Shown: in pieces, positions 48,085-57,980 of the stretch
Numbering within the stretch: position 1 is the first letter of the stretch
How the letters are laid out: each line of letters starts with the position of its first letter
Translations under genes and position numbers: made by a program
The notes under the pieces: model-generated
The model's input: only the letters and a program-made list of their open reading frames with translations
Told to the model about the DNA's origin: nothing
The model's database searches: none
Source of the DNA: an uncultured Clostridia bacterium
GTDB taxonomy: Bacteria; Bacillota; Clostridia; TANB77; CAG-508
Assembly (NCBI GenBank): GCA_948524275.1
Contig: CAOSLI010000001.1
Coordinates: 468,304-532,303, forward strand
DNA: 64,000 nucleotides
Direction of reading: 5' to 3'

Positions 48085-49137
48085 CTATTTTCCTCCTTCA
48101 ATGTTTGCCTCTGGCTTAAGTCCTTTTTCTTTGTCACTTACCTTCCCTTTTACTTTATCTTTAGCCTTATCAAGAATTCCATCATCTTGCTTTTTTCCTT
48201 CATTATTTTCTTCTTTATCTCCTTCGTTTTCCTTATCTTTATTCTCTTCTTGCTGTTTTTCTAAATTTCTAATTTCTATAGTTGCTTTAATCATCTGCTT
48301 CTGTTTTATCATTTCAGATCTCATAATTAAAATTGCAGCTATAATGTATATATAAGAAATTATTGTATACATAATTTGAAAGTATGGCATTTGAAAATTC
48401 CATAATATATTTGCACACGTATATATTAAATTTAGTATAATAGGAAGTGTAAGTGCAGATATTGCAATGTTTAAGTCTTGCGTATATGATAATCTTATTC
48501 TAAGCATTTTACCAACTATTAATGCTAATAGTGATAATACCAAAGCATCAATAAATGTGCTTAATGTATACATAACATAAACTACTCCATACATTGATAT
48601 ATAAATACCAGAATATATATTTACCTTGTTATCATCAAAAAGTTTAAGTAAGTTATCTTTTGATATACTTTCTATATTATTCTCTCTCATAAACTGTTCA
48701 TATGAGATTGATAACTCTCTACCATTAGTAAATAATATAATATTGTTTTTTAATGCCAAAATACTACTACCGTTATAATTATTTACCATTTCTTTATATT
48801 TATCAGCATTTTCTGCATTATCATCTATTATAATTTTAAGTAATATAGAATTCAAATCATCTATAATTAATTCATTATCGCCTTCCACATATAGTCCATG
48901 TTCGTCTATTTTAAAATATGGAGTTTCGTTCTTTATATAAATACATGCATCTTTAATTAATAATGATGTCTTATATGTTAGTGCTGCAGATAATATAATA
49001 GAAAATATAATCATTAGTAGGAATAAATATAATATCCCTCTTGTTATTTTTTCTGCTATGATTTTATTATATTTGTCCAAATCTTTTATGCTCATAACCA
49101 TTCTCTTTAAGAATGGTATTTTTTGATTTGTATCCAT
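48085..49137 (-). CDS. DUF1189-like membrane protein
   Basis: 350 residues. A helix (about 30-55), a large non-cytoplasmic domain (about 60-165), then four to five helices (about 175-275) and a charged Lys/Glu-rich tail (about 285-350). This layout and the SIKDLDKYNKI opening fit DUF1189. Start at ATG 49137. Located between cysS (4-bp gap) and ftsH (5-bp gap), so one operon. Possibly linked to the membrane quality control of FtsH. Confidence 0.7.
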   Translation of the reverse strand: MDTNQKIPFLKRMVMSIKDLDKYNKIIAEKITRGILYLFLLMIIFSIILSAALTYKTSLLIKDACIYIKNETPYFKIDEHGLYVEGDNELIIDDLNSILLKIIIDDNAENADKYKEMVNNYNGSSILALKNNIILFTNGRELSISYEQFMRENNIESISKDNLLKLFDDNKVNIYSGIYISMYGVVYVMYTLSTFIDALVLSLLALIVGKMLRIRLSYTQDLNIAISALTLPIILNLIYTCANILWNFQMPYFQIMYTIISYIYIIAAILIMRSEMIKQKQMIKATIEIRNLEKQQEENKDKENEGDKEENNEGKKQDDGILDKAKDKVKGKVSDKEKGLKPEANIEGGK

Positions 49138-49140
49138 ATA

Positions 49141-50544
49141 CTAACTCCTTTTCTCAACTTGTGCTCCATTTTTAGTATCTTTTATCATGTATCCCATTTG
49201 ACTAATTAAATCTCTAATTCTGTCTGCTTCTGTCCAGTTTTTCTCTTCTTTAGCTTTAGATCTCTGTTCAATTAGCTCATTAATTTCTTCTGGTACTTCA
49301 ATCTTTTTACTTTCTTGTAGATATTTTTCTGAATTAATGAGGTCTAAACCAAGTACTTCGTCAAATTTTAATAGTAGCTTTGCTAAGCTCTTAGATTTCT
49401 TTTCATTTCTAATAACTTCCCACACAACACCTATAGCTACTGGCATATTAAGGTCATCATTTATAGCTTCATGAAATCTCTTTTCATATTCACTCATAAT
49501 GCTTTCATCAATTGTATCATTTCCATTAGCATTTTTTAGATATCCTTCTCTTAATCTATTTAATGCCTTTTGGCTTGAGCATACACCTTCAAATGTAAAG
49601 TTAAGTTTATTTCTATAATGTGAGCTATAACAAAATAATTTATAAGCAAGTGGCTCTGCTCCTTTTTCTTTTAATTCTGATAATCTATATACATTTCCAA
49701 GTGATTTAGACATTTTACCACCATCTACAAGTAAAAACTCGCAGTGCATCCAATAGTTTGCAGGATTATGTCCAAATGACCCCTTACATTGTGCTATTTC
49801 ATTTTCATGATGAACTGGTATATGGTCAACACCACCTGTGTGTATATCAAAATTTTCTCCTAAGAATTTTCTTCCCATTGCAGAGCATTCTATATGCCAA
49901 CCTGGATATGATTTTCCCCAAGGACTATCCCATTTCATCAAATGATTTTCTGGTGCCTTTATCCAAAGTGCAAAATCATATGGATTTCTTTTTTCTGGAT
50001 CTACTACTATTCTTGCCCCTGCATTTTCTCCTGATACATCATTATTAGAAAGAACAGGATATTTATCTAATTTTGATACATCAAAATATATTCCTTTACT
50101 TGTCTCATATCCATATCCACTATCTATAATTTCTTTAACCATTTGTATCATTTCTGATATATTATCTGTCGCCTTTGTAATTAAGTTTGGTTTATCAATA
50201 TTAAGACTTTCTATATCTTCTAAGAATGCTTTAGTATAGTGAGCAGCTATTTCATATGGGTCTTTTCCCTCTTTTTTTGCTGCTTTTTCCATCTTATCTT
50301 CGCCTGTATCTGCGTCAGATGTAAGATGTCCTACATCTGTAATGTTCATCACATGATTTAAATTATATCCATTATATTTGAACATTCTCCTTAGATTATC
50401 CATAAATATATATGCCCTAAAATTACCAATATGGGCATAGCTGTAGACCGTTGGTCCACAGCTATATATGCTTACATTTTCCTTTTTTATAGGAATAAAT
50501 TCTTGCTTTTTGTGAGTTAGAGTGTTATATAAATTTATTTGCAT
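49141..50544 (-). CDS. cysS: Cysteinyl-tRNA synthetase
   Basis: 467 residues, a normal length. YSCGPTVYSYAHIGNFRAY includes the zinc Cys and the class I HIGH-like motif; GGKMSKSLGN is the KMSKS motif; the zinc site continues with WHIECS and HHENE. Charges tRNA-Cys. Start at ATG 50544. It heads the cysS-DUF1189-ftsH operon. Confidence 0.96.
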   Translation of the reverse strand: MQINLYNTLTHKKQEFIPIKKENVSIYSCGPTVYSYAHIGNFRAYIFMDNLRRMFKYNGYNLNHVMNITDVGHLTSDADTGEDKMEKAAKKEGKDPYEIAAHYTKAFLEDIESLNIDKPNLITKATDNISEMIQMVKEIIDSGYGYETSKGIYFDVSKLDKYPVLSNNDVSGENAGARIVVDPEKRNPYDFALWIKAPENHLMKWDSPWGKSYPGWHIECSAMGRKFLGENFDIHTGGVDHIPVHHENEIAQCKGSFGHNPANYWMHCEFLLVDGGKMSKSLGNVYRLSELKEKGAEPLAYKLFCYSSHYRNKLNFTFEGVCSSQKALNRLREGYLKNANGNDTIDESIMSEYEKRFHEAINDDLNMPVAIGVVWEVIRNEKKSKSLAKLLLKFDEVLGLDLINSEKYLQESKKIEVPEEINELIEQRSKAKEEKNWTEADRIRDLISQMGYMIKDTKNGAQVEKRS

Positions 50545-50577
50545 TTTGCCCTCTTTTCTGTATTAATATTTTAAATG

Positions 50578-53373
50578 TTATTTCTTTGGTTTGTTATTTA
50601 TTTCATTTTTAGCAGATGTATTACCTGATGATGTAGTATTTCCTATTGTATTTGAATTACCCCCTACAGTATTAGTTGCTGTAGTATTGGTGGTTGTATT
50701 ACCAGAAGATGGCCTTCCATCATATGTGTTAACTGTAATTGTTATTTCAGACCCCTTTGGAGCCTTTTTACTACTTTGTTTTAATACAACTCCTTTTGCT
50801 TTAGTCTTATCTTCATTTTTTAATACCTTTACAGTAAATCCTTTATTTTTAAGTAGTGTAGTTGCATTTTTCTCAGTTTGACCAACTACATTTGGTACAT
50901 CAATTTCCTCAGCTGTAGTATGAACATTACATGTTTCTTCTGGAGCTGTCTCAACTTGTTGTTTTGGTGACCAATTACCATTCTTCTCTGTATCTATCAT
51001 TACACCAAATGTCTTTTCTTCAGTATCTTTACAAAATTCTGTAGCTATTTTTCCTGTTTCCTTACAAATCTTAACTGTTTGATGTCCATCACATTCTCCT
51101 GGGGTACTATCTTTGCTAAAAATTTCTGAATATGTGTCTTTGCATTTGTCTGTAGCTTTCTTACCTGTTACTTTACATATTCTCAAAGAAATAATTGAAC
51201 CTGGCTTTTCAAATTTCTTAACAGGCAATTCTTTGTGAATTGATTGCATAACAGGGAACCATATCCTGCAAGCTGGATTATCCATACTAAAACTAATTGT
51301 TCTCTTATTTCCATCATAATTATATCCATTATCTGCTCCATACCAACATGCTGCAGCATAATATGGCGTGAAACCACAGAACCATCTGTCAACATTTTGG
51401 TCCGAAGAGCCTGTTTTTCCACCAACATCCATTTGACCAAGCCATCCATTATATCTTGCTGCTGTACCACTTCTAACTGGTCCTTGTAATATTGTACTTT
51501 CTATATAAGCATTTTCTGGTGTCATTGCTCTCGTTTTTCTTTGATTCGTTTCTATTACTGTGTTTCCATCTTGGTCAACTACCTTTGTATATAATGTTGG
51601 AGAAATATACTCTCCTTTATTTGCTATTGCTGCATATGCTGCTGCCATTTGAAGTGGGGATACACTAACAGATCCAAGTGTCAAACTAAGTCCTGTCTTA
51701 TTTACGTCAACATCTATTCCTACTTTACTTAAAAATTCTTGTGATTTACTAAGACCAAGTAACGACAATAGTTTTACTTCTGATGTATTATATGATTGTG
51801 TTATTAATGTCCTAATGTTTATTATACCTGCATTAGATCCTTTTGGATGATAACTACCAAAAGATGTTGGAACTTCATTAACTAATGTTGCTGCATTTAT
51901 TACTTTATTTTCTAAACCTGGTGCAATAGTTGCTAATGGCTTAAATGATGAACCTGGTTGACGAACTGATGTCGCTCTGTTTATTCCAAGTGTATCTTGG
52001 TCTTTTCCAAGTGCACCAACCATTCCAACTACCTGACCATTAGAGTGATCTATTATAACCATGGCTGATTGACCACTTTTATTATCACATTTAGTTGCAG
52101 TATATCCTTGCAAAATATATTTAGGGTCTTCATAAACTGCTTCCATCTTATCTTGTATAGATTGGTCAACAGTTGTATAAATTTTGTATCCGCTATTTAC
52201 TAGTAACTCTCTCGCTGCACTATAACTTATGTCTTTTTGTTTAGCAAGTTCATTTGCTATTTGATTTATTGCCGCTGCTGTATGATAAGATAAATCATTT
52301 TTTCCATTTGAAATATTTCCCTTTTCAAATTTAAGACCTGCATTTGCCTCGTCTTTAGCTGCATTGTACTCTTCTTCTGTTATTTTTCCTAGCTCTTTCA
52401 TCTTTCCTATAACATTAAGAGTTCTAGTCTTTATTTTTTCTGAGATATCGCTTTCTCCATATGGATTATAGCTACTTGGTGAATGATTTATACCCGCTAT
52501 AAATGCTGCCTGTGCAATGCTTAAATCTTTGGCTGATTTGTTAAAATAATATATTGATGCTGCCTCAACGCCTCTAACCTCTAATCCATTATTAGATCCT
52601 AAATAAATTCTATTTAAGTATCTCTCAAGTATTTTGTTTTTAGCTGCCTCTTTAGTACTATTTTCTGCAAGTGTCTTTTCAATTTGAACAGCTCTTGACC
52701 ATTCTCTTATTTTTCTTTCAATACCTGCAAAACCGCTTCTTGCATCATCTGCCATAGTAATCTTAATTAATTGTTGGGTAATTGTACTACCACCAAAACT
52801 ACCATTTCCACGATTTAATACAAATTTTACAATTGCATAAGCACTTCTCTTAATATCTATCCCATTATGTTCATAAAATCTCTCGTCCTCAATTGATATA
52901 AACGCATCTGCAACTTTTCCCATTTCGTCTTTAGTGATTTTTCTGTTAATTTCATCTCCAGTCAGCCTAACAATTTCATTACCATTTTTGTCATATATAA
53001 TAGAACCTGCATCAACAAATAATTCTTCTGGATCAATAGCCCATTTGTCAGTTTTAAATATGGCAACTACAGCTGCTATTCCTGCAATAATAAGTATTAA
53101 CATAGTAGCAAATAAAATTTTTAAAAATATCCTTAATTTACGATGCTTTTTATTTGCTTTCTTATCTTTTTTATTAATTCTTCTTTCTTCTCTTCTTATT
53201 TCTTTACTTGTATTATTTCTCTTTTTTGCACTATTTCCAACTTTACTTTTCTTATTTTTCTTTGTATCTTTACTTCCCATACCATTCTTCTCTCTTTTTA
53301 ATTTTTTACTTGTTCTAAATTTTTTTATTGTTCTTTTTGAATTTTCTACGTCATCTATATTTGCTTTTTTCAT
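50578..53373 (-). CDS. Class A penicillin-binding protein with PASTA domain
   Basis: 931 residues. A Lys/Arg-rich cytoplasmic start (about 1-85), one helix (about 88-108), the GT51 glycosyltransferase domain with IEDERFYEHNGID and GGSTITQQLIK, then the transpeptidase domain with SSFKPLA (the active Ser), SYNTS and KTGSS, and a PASTA domain (DVPNVVGQTEKNATTLLKNK). It ends with an Asn/Thr/Gly-rich tail. Builds cell-wall glycan strands and cross-links them. Start ATG 53373. No zero-frame CGG was seen in its 931 codons. Confidence 0.94.
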   Translation of the reverse strand: MKKANIDDVENSKRTIKKFRTSKKLKREKNGMGSKDTKKNKKSKVGNSAKKRNNTSKEIRREERRINKKDKKANKKHRKLRIFLKILFATMLILIIAGIAAVVAIFKTDKWAIDPEELFVDAGSIIYDKNGNEIVRLTGDEINRKITKDEMGKVADAFISIEDERFYEHNGIDIKRSAYAIVKFVLNRGNGSFGGSTITQQLIKITMADDARSGFAGIERKIREWSRAVQIEKTLAENSTKEAAKNKILERYLNRIYLGSNNGLEVRGVEAASIYYFNKSAKDLSIAQAAFIAGINHSPSSYNPYGESDISEKIKTRTLNVIGKMKELGKITEEEYNAAKDEANAGLKFEKGNISNGKNDLSYHTAAAINQIANELAKQKDISYSAARELLVNSGYKIYTTVDQSIQDKMEAVYEDPKYILQGYTATKCDNKSGQSAMVIIDHSNGQVVGMVGALGKDQDTLGINRATSVRQPGSSFKPLATIAPGLENKVINAATLVNEVPTSFGSYHPKGSNAGIINIRTLITQSYNTSEVKLLSLLGLSKSQEFLSKVGIDVDVNKTGLSLTLGSVSVSPLQMAAAYAAIANKGEYISPTLYTKVVDQDGNTVIETNQRKTRAMTPENAYIESTILQGPVRSGTAARYNGWLGQMDVGGKTGSSDQNVDRWFCGFTPYYAAACWYGADNGYNYDGNKRTISFSMDNPACRIWFPVMQSIHKELPVKKFEKPGSIISLRICKVTGKKATDKCKDTYSEIFSKDSTPGECDGHQTVKICKETGKIATEFCKDTEEKTFGVMIDTEKNGNWSPKQQVETAPEETCNVHTTAEEIDVPNVVGQTEKNATTLLKNKGFTVKVLKNEDKTKAKGVVLKQSSKKAPKGSEITITVNTYDGRPSSGNTTTNTTATNTVGGNSNTIGNTTSSGNTSAKNEINNKPKK

Positions 53374-53489
53374 AGTTACCTCCTATAGGTAAATCGATAG
53401 TTATATTATATTACAAATATTTTTTAAATACAAGTTTTAACAGCAATTAATGTCTTAAATTTTTCTTAAAATTATTACACTGTTGTATT

Positions 53490-54119
53490 TCAGTTTCTTA
53501 TAATGTTTTTAGTAAAATAACTTATATCGTTTAATGCTTCTGCACCATTTCTTATGAGCTCATTTGTGCCTTCTGAACATGACGAAAATATATCTCCTGG
53601 TACTGCATAGAGCTCTCTACCTTGTTCTAATGCAAAATTAGCAGTAATTAATGATCCACTTTTTTCTTTTGCCTCTACCACTATGGTTCCTACAGATAAT
53701 CCGCTAATTATTCTATTTCTCATAGGAAAGTTTTCTTTTAATAACTTAGTTCCTATGGGATACTCACTAATAATAGCCCCACCTTTTAATATGATTTGCT
53801 TTGCCAAGTTTCGATTTTCTGCTGGGTATATCATGTCTAGTCCATGTGCAACTACTGCAATAGTTTTGCCATTAGCTTGCAAAGCTCCCATGTGAGCATA
53901 TGTATCTATTCCCTTTGCTAAACCACTTACAACTACCATATTCTGTTTAGCTATGTTATATGCTAACATTTTTGAAACCTTTTGGCCATATTTGCTACAA
54001 TCTCTACAACCAACAATAGCCATACATTTTCTTCTTAATAATTCTATATTTCCAATTATATACAATTCATTTGGTTTACCTTTTATTTCTTTTAGCAAAC
54101 TTGGATAATCTAAATCCAT
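53490..54119 (-). CDS. dprA: DNA-processing protein DprA, short form
   Basis: 209 residues from ATG 54119, covering only the Rossmann-like DprA core: CMAIVGCRDCSKYG, VVSGLAKGIDTYAHMGAL, FPMRNRIISGLS and the ending GALITA-like SGSLITANFALEQGRELYAVPGD. The N-terminal SAM and C-terminal winged-helix domains of longer DprAs are missing. DprA loads RecA on incoming DNA. The strong GGAGGA lies about 31 bp before this ATG and 8 bp before an ATA codon in frame, so the true start may be ATA (about 8 residues more). Confidence 0.88.
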   Translation of the reverse strand: MDLDYPSLLKEIKGKPNELYIIGNIELLRRKCMAIVGCRDCSKYGQKVSKMLAYNIAKQNMVVVSGLAKGIDTYAHMGALQANGKTIAVVAHGLDMIYPAENRNLAKQIILKGGAIISEYPIGTKLLKENFPMRNRIISGLSVGTIVVEAKEKSGSLITANFALEQGRELYAVPGDIFSSCSEGTNELIRNGAEALNDISYFTKNIIRN

Positions 54120-54174
54120 TTCTGTTATTTTCTTAATTTCTATATTATTTTCCTCCTTTATTTCATATTCTTAC

Positions 54175-54214
54175 AAAACGGACTAATTCATTTTTAATTG
54201 AATTAGTCCGTTTT
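54175..54214. terminator. Strong terminator between gmk and dprA
   Basis: AAAACGGACTAATTC and GAATTAGTCCGTTTT, a perfect 15-bp stem. Confidence 0.8.
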
Positions 54215-54247
54215 AATCATATATTTCAATCTATATTAGTTCATTTA

Positions 54248-54823
54248 TTATTCTTTGTTCCTTTCAAGTCTTTCTTCATTTTTAATTATTGCCATAATTA
54301 TATCAAGACTTTTTTCTAAATCATCATTTTTAATTACATAATCATACATCTTTATTCTAGATTCTTCATAGTCTAATCTGTCAAGTCTAAGTTCAATCTC
54401 TTCTTCACTTAAATTGTCACCTCTACAAATTAATCTATTTTTTAGTTCTTGTCTTCCTACCTTTAAAAATATAGTTACTATTTTTGTATCTTTTGCTAGA
54501 ATATTAATAAGACTCTCTGTTCCATTTACTTCAATATCTTTTACAATAACTTTACCACTATTTATCTTTTCATTCATTAATTTTCTTGATGTTCCATAGT
54601 AATGCTCATGGTGAATATCATATTCATAAAATTCTCCAGCTTTAATTTTTTCTTTAAATTCTGCTTTTGAAATAAAATGATATTGAAGTCCTTCTACTTC
54701 ATCATTCCTTGGACTTCTTGTTGTATAAGATGGCAGTGATATTACATTATCCATTCTCTTTATTAATTCTTTTTTTATTGTATCTTTTCCAGCTCCTGAA
54801 ACTCCTGATAATATTACTAACAT
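54248..54823 (-). CDS. gmk: Guanylate kinase
   Basis: 191 residues started at ATG 54823, overlapping the rpoZ spacing; a longer frame that overlaps rpoZ is rejected. P-loop GVSGAGKDT (usually G-P-S-G-A-G-K-G/S-T), GMP-binding TTRSPRNDEVEG and YEYDIHHEHYYGT. Phosphorylates GMP to GDP. The gmk-rpoZ pair is conserved in Firmicutes. Confidence 0.94.
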   Translation of the reverse strand: MLVILSGVSGAGKDTIKKELIKRMDNVISLPSYTTRSPRNDEVEGLQYHFISKAEFKEKIKAGEFYEYDIHHEHYYGTSRKLMNEKINSGKVIVKDIEVNGTESLINILAKDTKIVTIFLKVGRQELKNRLICRGDNLSEEEIELRLDRLDYEESRIKMYDYVIKNDDLEKSLDIIMAIIKNEERLERNKE

Positions 54824-54837
54824 AAAATTCCCCTTTA

Positions 54838-55077
54838 TTATTCTTGTACTTGTTCTTTCTTTTCTAGTTCTTCTTCCCATTGCTTTTGGTCATAAATTTT
54901 AACTTTATTTTCCTCAATTTCGTCTGCTGCAAGAGTTACAGATGATACATCATCCTTGTTTGTCATTGGCTTGCTTCCTTGTAAAATTTGTCTTGCTCTT
55001 TTTGATGTAGCAATTACTAAGCTATATCTATTTTCTGCTTTATCAAGTAATTCTACTACTGTTGGTTTAACTAACAT
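54838..55077 (-). CDS. rpoZ: RNA polymerase omega subunit
   Basis: 79 residues. NRYSLVIATSKRARQIL and the ENKVKIYDQKQWEEELEKK tail are typical. Helps assembly of RNA polymerase. It precedes gmk by 14 bp. Confidence 0.92.
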   Translation of the reverse strand: MLVKPTVVELLDKAENRYSLVIATSKRARQILQGSKPMTNKDDVSSVTLAADEIEENKVKIYDQKQWEEELEKKEQVQE

Positions 55078-55150
55078 AACATCATCCTTTCTATATTAAA
55101 ATCATATACTGATTGTACTACTTTTGTATTAATAAGTCAATTTTTTTAAA

Positions 55151-55978
55151 TTATTTCTTCTTATTTTTCCTAACTGCAATAACTATTGTTTTTATTAAAT
55201 AGTAAATACTAATTATTCCTATAATTAATGCTACTATTGTATTTAAGAAGTCACTCTGCATACTAAAATAATGTAAGTATATTAATGTTGCTCCTGCAAT
55301 TATCATCATTTCAATGCCATGCCAAAATAGTTCTTCGCTGTCTTTTTTATATGAAACTTCAAAAATAATTACTGATGCAATCATTTCTATGATTGTAAAA
55401 GTTTTTAAAGCTGTTATATATTCAATTGTTGGTATCATTGCTTTTCCAACTATTAATATTAAGAAATACAATGTCTCTACTATTGCAATTAAAATATTTT
55501 TAAGTATCCTTTTATACTTAGATTGTCTATTCGCCTGATTTTGCTTTTCTTTTTTGTTTTTCTTTAGGGCTTCTCTAATTGCTTTCATTTGTTTTTCTTC
55601 TAATTCTTTTTGATCTATTAGTAGTTTTTCATTGTTTGTTTCTACCGCTTCTTCTGTGTCTAATTTAACATCTACTTTTTCATCATTTTCTATGAAAGCA
55701 ATATCAACTGTTTCATCTTCTTTTTTCTTAGTATTTGTTCTTTTTGATGTAGCCTTTTTTACAGTGCTCTTTTCAGTATTCTCAGCTTTAGAAACATTTT
55801 TAGCTGTAGTAGTTTTCTCTGATGTTTTCTTTGACGTTGTTTTTGTTGTATTTGACTTTTTTGTAGTAGTTCCTCCTTTTTTCTTACTAGTATCCGTCTT
55901 TAAATTTGCATTTTTAGTTTTATTATTGTTATTTGATTTTTTAGTTTCTTCTTTTTTTAAATCTTTTTCTTCTTTCAT
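55151..55978 (-). CDS. Membrane protein with long Lys/Thr-rich disordered head
   Basis: 275 residues, ATG 55978 behind GAGAGG. The first 85 residues are almost only Lys, Thr, Ser and Asn (histone H1-like), then an acidic stretch and a helical charged linker, and four or five membrane helices (about 165-270). No family recognised. The head could bind nucleic acids or acidic cell-wall polymers; this is speculation. Confidence 0.65.
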   Translation of the reverse strand: MKEEKDLKKEETKKSNNNNKTKNANLKTDTSKKKGGTTTKKSNTTKTTSKKTSEKTTTAKNVSKAENTEKSTVKKATSKRTNTKKKEDETVDIAFIENDEKVDVKLDTEEAVETNNEKLLIDQKELEEKQMKAIREALKKNKKEKQNQANRQSKYKRILKNILIAIVETLYFLILIVGKAMIPTIEYITALKTFTIIEMIASVIIFEVSYKKDSEELFWHGIEMMIIAGATLIYLHYFSMQSDFLNTIVALIIGIISIYYLIKTIVIAVRKNKKK

Positions 55979-56024
55979 AAAATAACCTCTCATTTAAAAT
56001 AATATATACTAATTTTATTATTTA

Positions 56025-56753
56025 TTACATTTCATATTCATACATTATCATGCTAATCATTGCAATAGGTGCAGTTTCAGTTCTAAGTATTTGCTTTCCA
56101 AGGCTTGCAGCTTTTGAGCCAGATTCTATAAGCATATTTATCTCATCAGAACTGATTCCTCCCTCTGGACCAACTATTACTGCAACGCTTTTTATATTTT
56201 TATTAGAATTTAATATTTTTTTTATTGTAGTCTTATCTTCATCTTCATATGCAACTATTGCTAAATCATATTCACTTATAATTTTACATACTTCAGATAA
56301 TCTCTTTGGCATTTCTATCTTTGGAATAATCCCTCTTTTACTTTGCTTTGCAGCTGATTCTGATATAGCCTGCCATCTAGTTATCTTTTTATCTTCATCT
56401 TTAATTTTTCCTATGCAAAATTTCATATCAACAGGAATTATATTGTATACTCCAAGTTCAACAGATTTTTGAATTATGTATTCCATTTTATCTGCCTTTG
56501 TAATACCTTGAAATAAAGTAATTTTGATATTTGGTTCTATACTTTCTAATTTCTGAATACAAATAACCATTACATAATCTTTATTTATATCATCAATTTT
56601 TGCCAAATATCTCTCTTTGCTATCTATATTGCAAATGTATATTTCTTCACCCTTTTTCATTCTAAGTACATTTGAAATATGCTTTGCATCCTGTCCTATT
56701 ATTTTTACTTTTTCATTCTCAATCTGATTATCGTTAATAAAAAAATTATACAT
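56025..56753 (-). CDS. rsmE: 16S rRNA m3U1498 methyltransferase RsmE
   Basis: 242 residues. An N-terminal PUA-like domain (HISNVLRMKKGEEI), then a SPOUT domain with ITKADKMEYIIQKSVELGV, VGPEGGISSDEI and LGKQILRTETAPI, the knot that binds SAM. Methylates U1498 in 16S rRNA. Start at ATG 56753. Confidence 0.94.
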   Translation of the reverse strand: MYNFFINDNQIENEKVKIIGQDAKHISNVLRMKKGEEIYICNIDSKERYLAKIDDINKDYVMVICIQKLESIEPNIKITLFQGITKADKMEYIIQKSVELGVYNIIPVDMKFCIGKIKDEDKKITRWQAISESAAKQSKRGIIPKIEMPKRLSEVCKIISEYDLAIVAYEDEDKTTIKKILNSNKNIKSVAVIVGPEGGISSDEINMLIESGSKAASLGKQILRTETAPIAMISMIMYEYEM

Positions 56754-56810
56754 TACATCTCCATTATCATTTATTTTAATTAATCACTAATAAGTATAAT
56801 AACATAAAAC

Positions 56811-56838
56811 GAAAGGAATTGCAACGCAATTCCTTTCT
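56811..56838 (-). terminator. Terminator of the cysteine-hydrolase-like cassette
   Basis: GAAAGGAATTGC and GCAATTCCTTTC around three bases, 12 bp perfect. Confidence 0.75.
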
Positions 56839-56852
56839 AAACTTCAGTCAAA

Positions 56853-57824
56853 TTAAAACTTGATGTCTGTCGACCTTTTAAGCTTAATGCCATACATTTT
56901 GCTTAAAGCCTCAAACTCTTCTCTTGTCTTTTGCTCAAATCCTTTTATTGATGATGTGCAATCTGTAAGAATTGTAATTTTCATTGTGACATATTTGTAA
57001 TATTCATAATATCTTGCAATCATCTTAAGAGTATCAAGTATTGATTCTCCTGCGATAAAAATTTCGTTGTATTTTTCCACAGATAAGAGAAGTTGAGCAT
57101 TCAATACATTCTGAGTTCTATATTCTGGATTAATGTATCCAAATGCTTGAGTGTAAAAATCCAGACCATTCCATATAACATTATTGATACTATTTCGTAC
57201 AGCTGAATGAAAGTATACCATTTTAGATATTTCACCTTCAAGGCTGCTACCTTCTGTGCCAGAAATAGTATAGTAAGGATAAATACATAATGGACGACCT
57301 TCTTCTTTCTCCATTTCCTTTACGTACTGGAGATTGTCTCTAAACGAACCAATAAGAGGTATCCATATTCGTTTTGATATATCCTTTGCTGTAATAATAG
57401 TATATGGCTCAGGATGCTTACCATCTTTATCTACCCACCAACATTGATGATATATCTGCTGCGCTATATGGGCATCTAAGCTTGGTATTATCCGAGAAAT
57501 TTTGCCCAGATTATTATAGATGAAACTAAGAATATTTTTTGCGTCATTTTTAACACTAGCAATATCAAAAAGATCATTTCTAAAGAAATCATTTTGATAA
57601 TTAACTAGGAGTAAAAGTCTCTTTTTTCTGTCTGTAGAAGAGCCTTTTATAGTCTCATTAGCCGCCAATCTTATTATCTCATCCATGTCAAAACTGTTAT
57701 GTTCACCCAATCTATCAATATCGACAATTTGGTCAAACTTAGCTTTCGGTATACATTCCCCCTTTTTAACTAAAGTGTTCTGTTTTTGCATGGTCAGTTG
57801 ACCATTTTCCTGTTTACCTTGCAT
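56853..57824 (-). CDS. Cysteine-hydrolase-like protein; foreign-looking cassette
   Basis: 323 residues from ATG 57824 behind AAGGAGGAG. LLLVNYQNDFFRNDL and later PSLDAHIAQQIYHQCWW recall the isochorismatase/nicotinamidase fold (Asp and a His-lined metal site), but the catalytic Cys is not clear. Codons differ from neighbours, and codon 111 is a zero-frame CGG (57492-57494) where a +1 shift would hit a stop at once, so it is read in frame. Own promoter (57894-57922) and terminator. Confidence 0.6.
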   Translation of the reverse strand: MQGKQENGQLTMQKQNTLVKKGECIPKAKFDQIVDIDRLGEHNSFDMDEIIRLAANETIKGSSTDRKKRLLLLVNYQNDFFRNDLFDIASVKNDAKNILSFIYNNLGKISRIIPSLDAHIAQQIYHQCWWVDKDGKHPEPYTIITAKDISKRIWIPLIGSFRDNLQYVKEMEKEEGRPLCIYPYYTISGTEGSSLEGEISKMVYFHSAVRNSINNVIWNGLDFYTQAFGYINPEYRTQNVLNAQLLLSVEKYNEIFIAGESILDTLKMIARYYEYYKYVTMKITILTDCTSSIKGFEQKTREEFEALSKMYGIKLKRSTDIKF

Positions 57825-57893
57825 ATTTAGCACTCCTCCTTATGTAATTTTTGGTAACAGTCGTTCAAATAGTTCTTGTAAGCAACGTCTGTT

Positions 57894-57922
57894 ATTGTAT
57901 CACATTTGCTATTTTCTGTCAA
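57894..57922 (-). promoter_or_regulatory. Promoter of the cysteine-hydrolase-like cassette
   Basis: On the minus strand TTGACA and TACAAT with a 17-bp spacer, about 70 bp before the start codon. Confidence 0.7.
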
Positions 57923-57980
57923 CACAAATTTAAAATTTTGCATACATTATTTTATATTCCTGTTAATATAAAATTATAAC

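Noticed and set aside
52934..53392. 152-residue plus-strand hydrophobic frame
   Set aside because: Antisense of the Lys-rich start of the PBP gene; no binding site.
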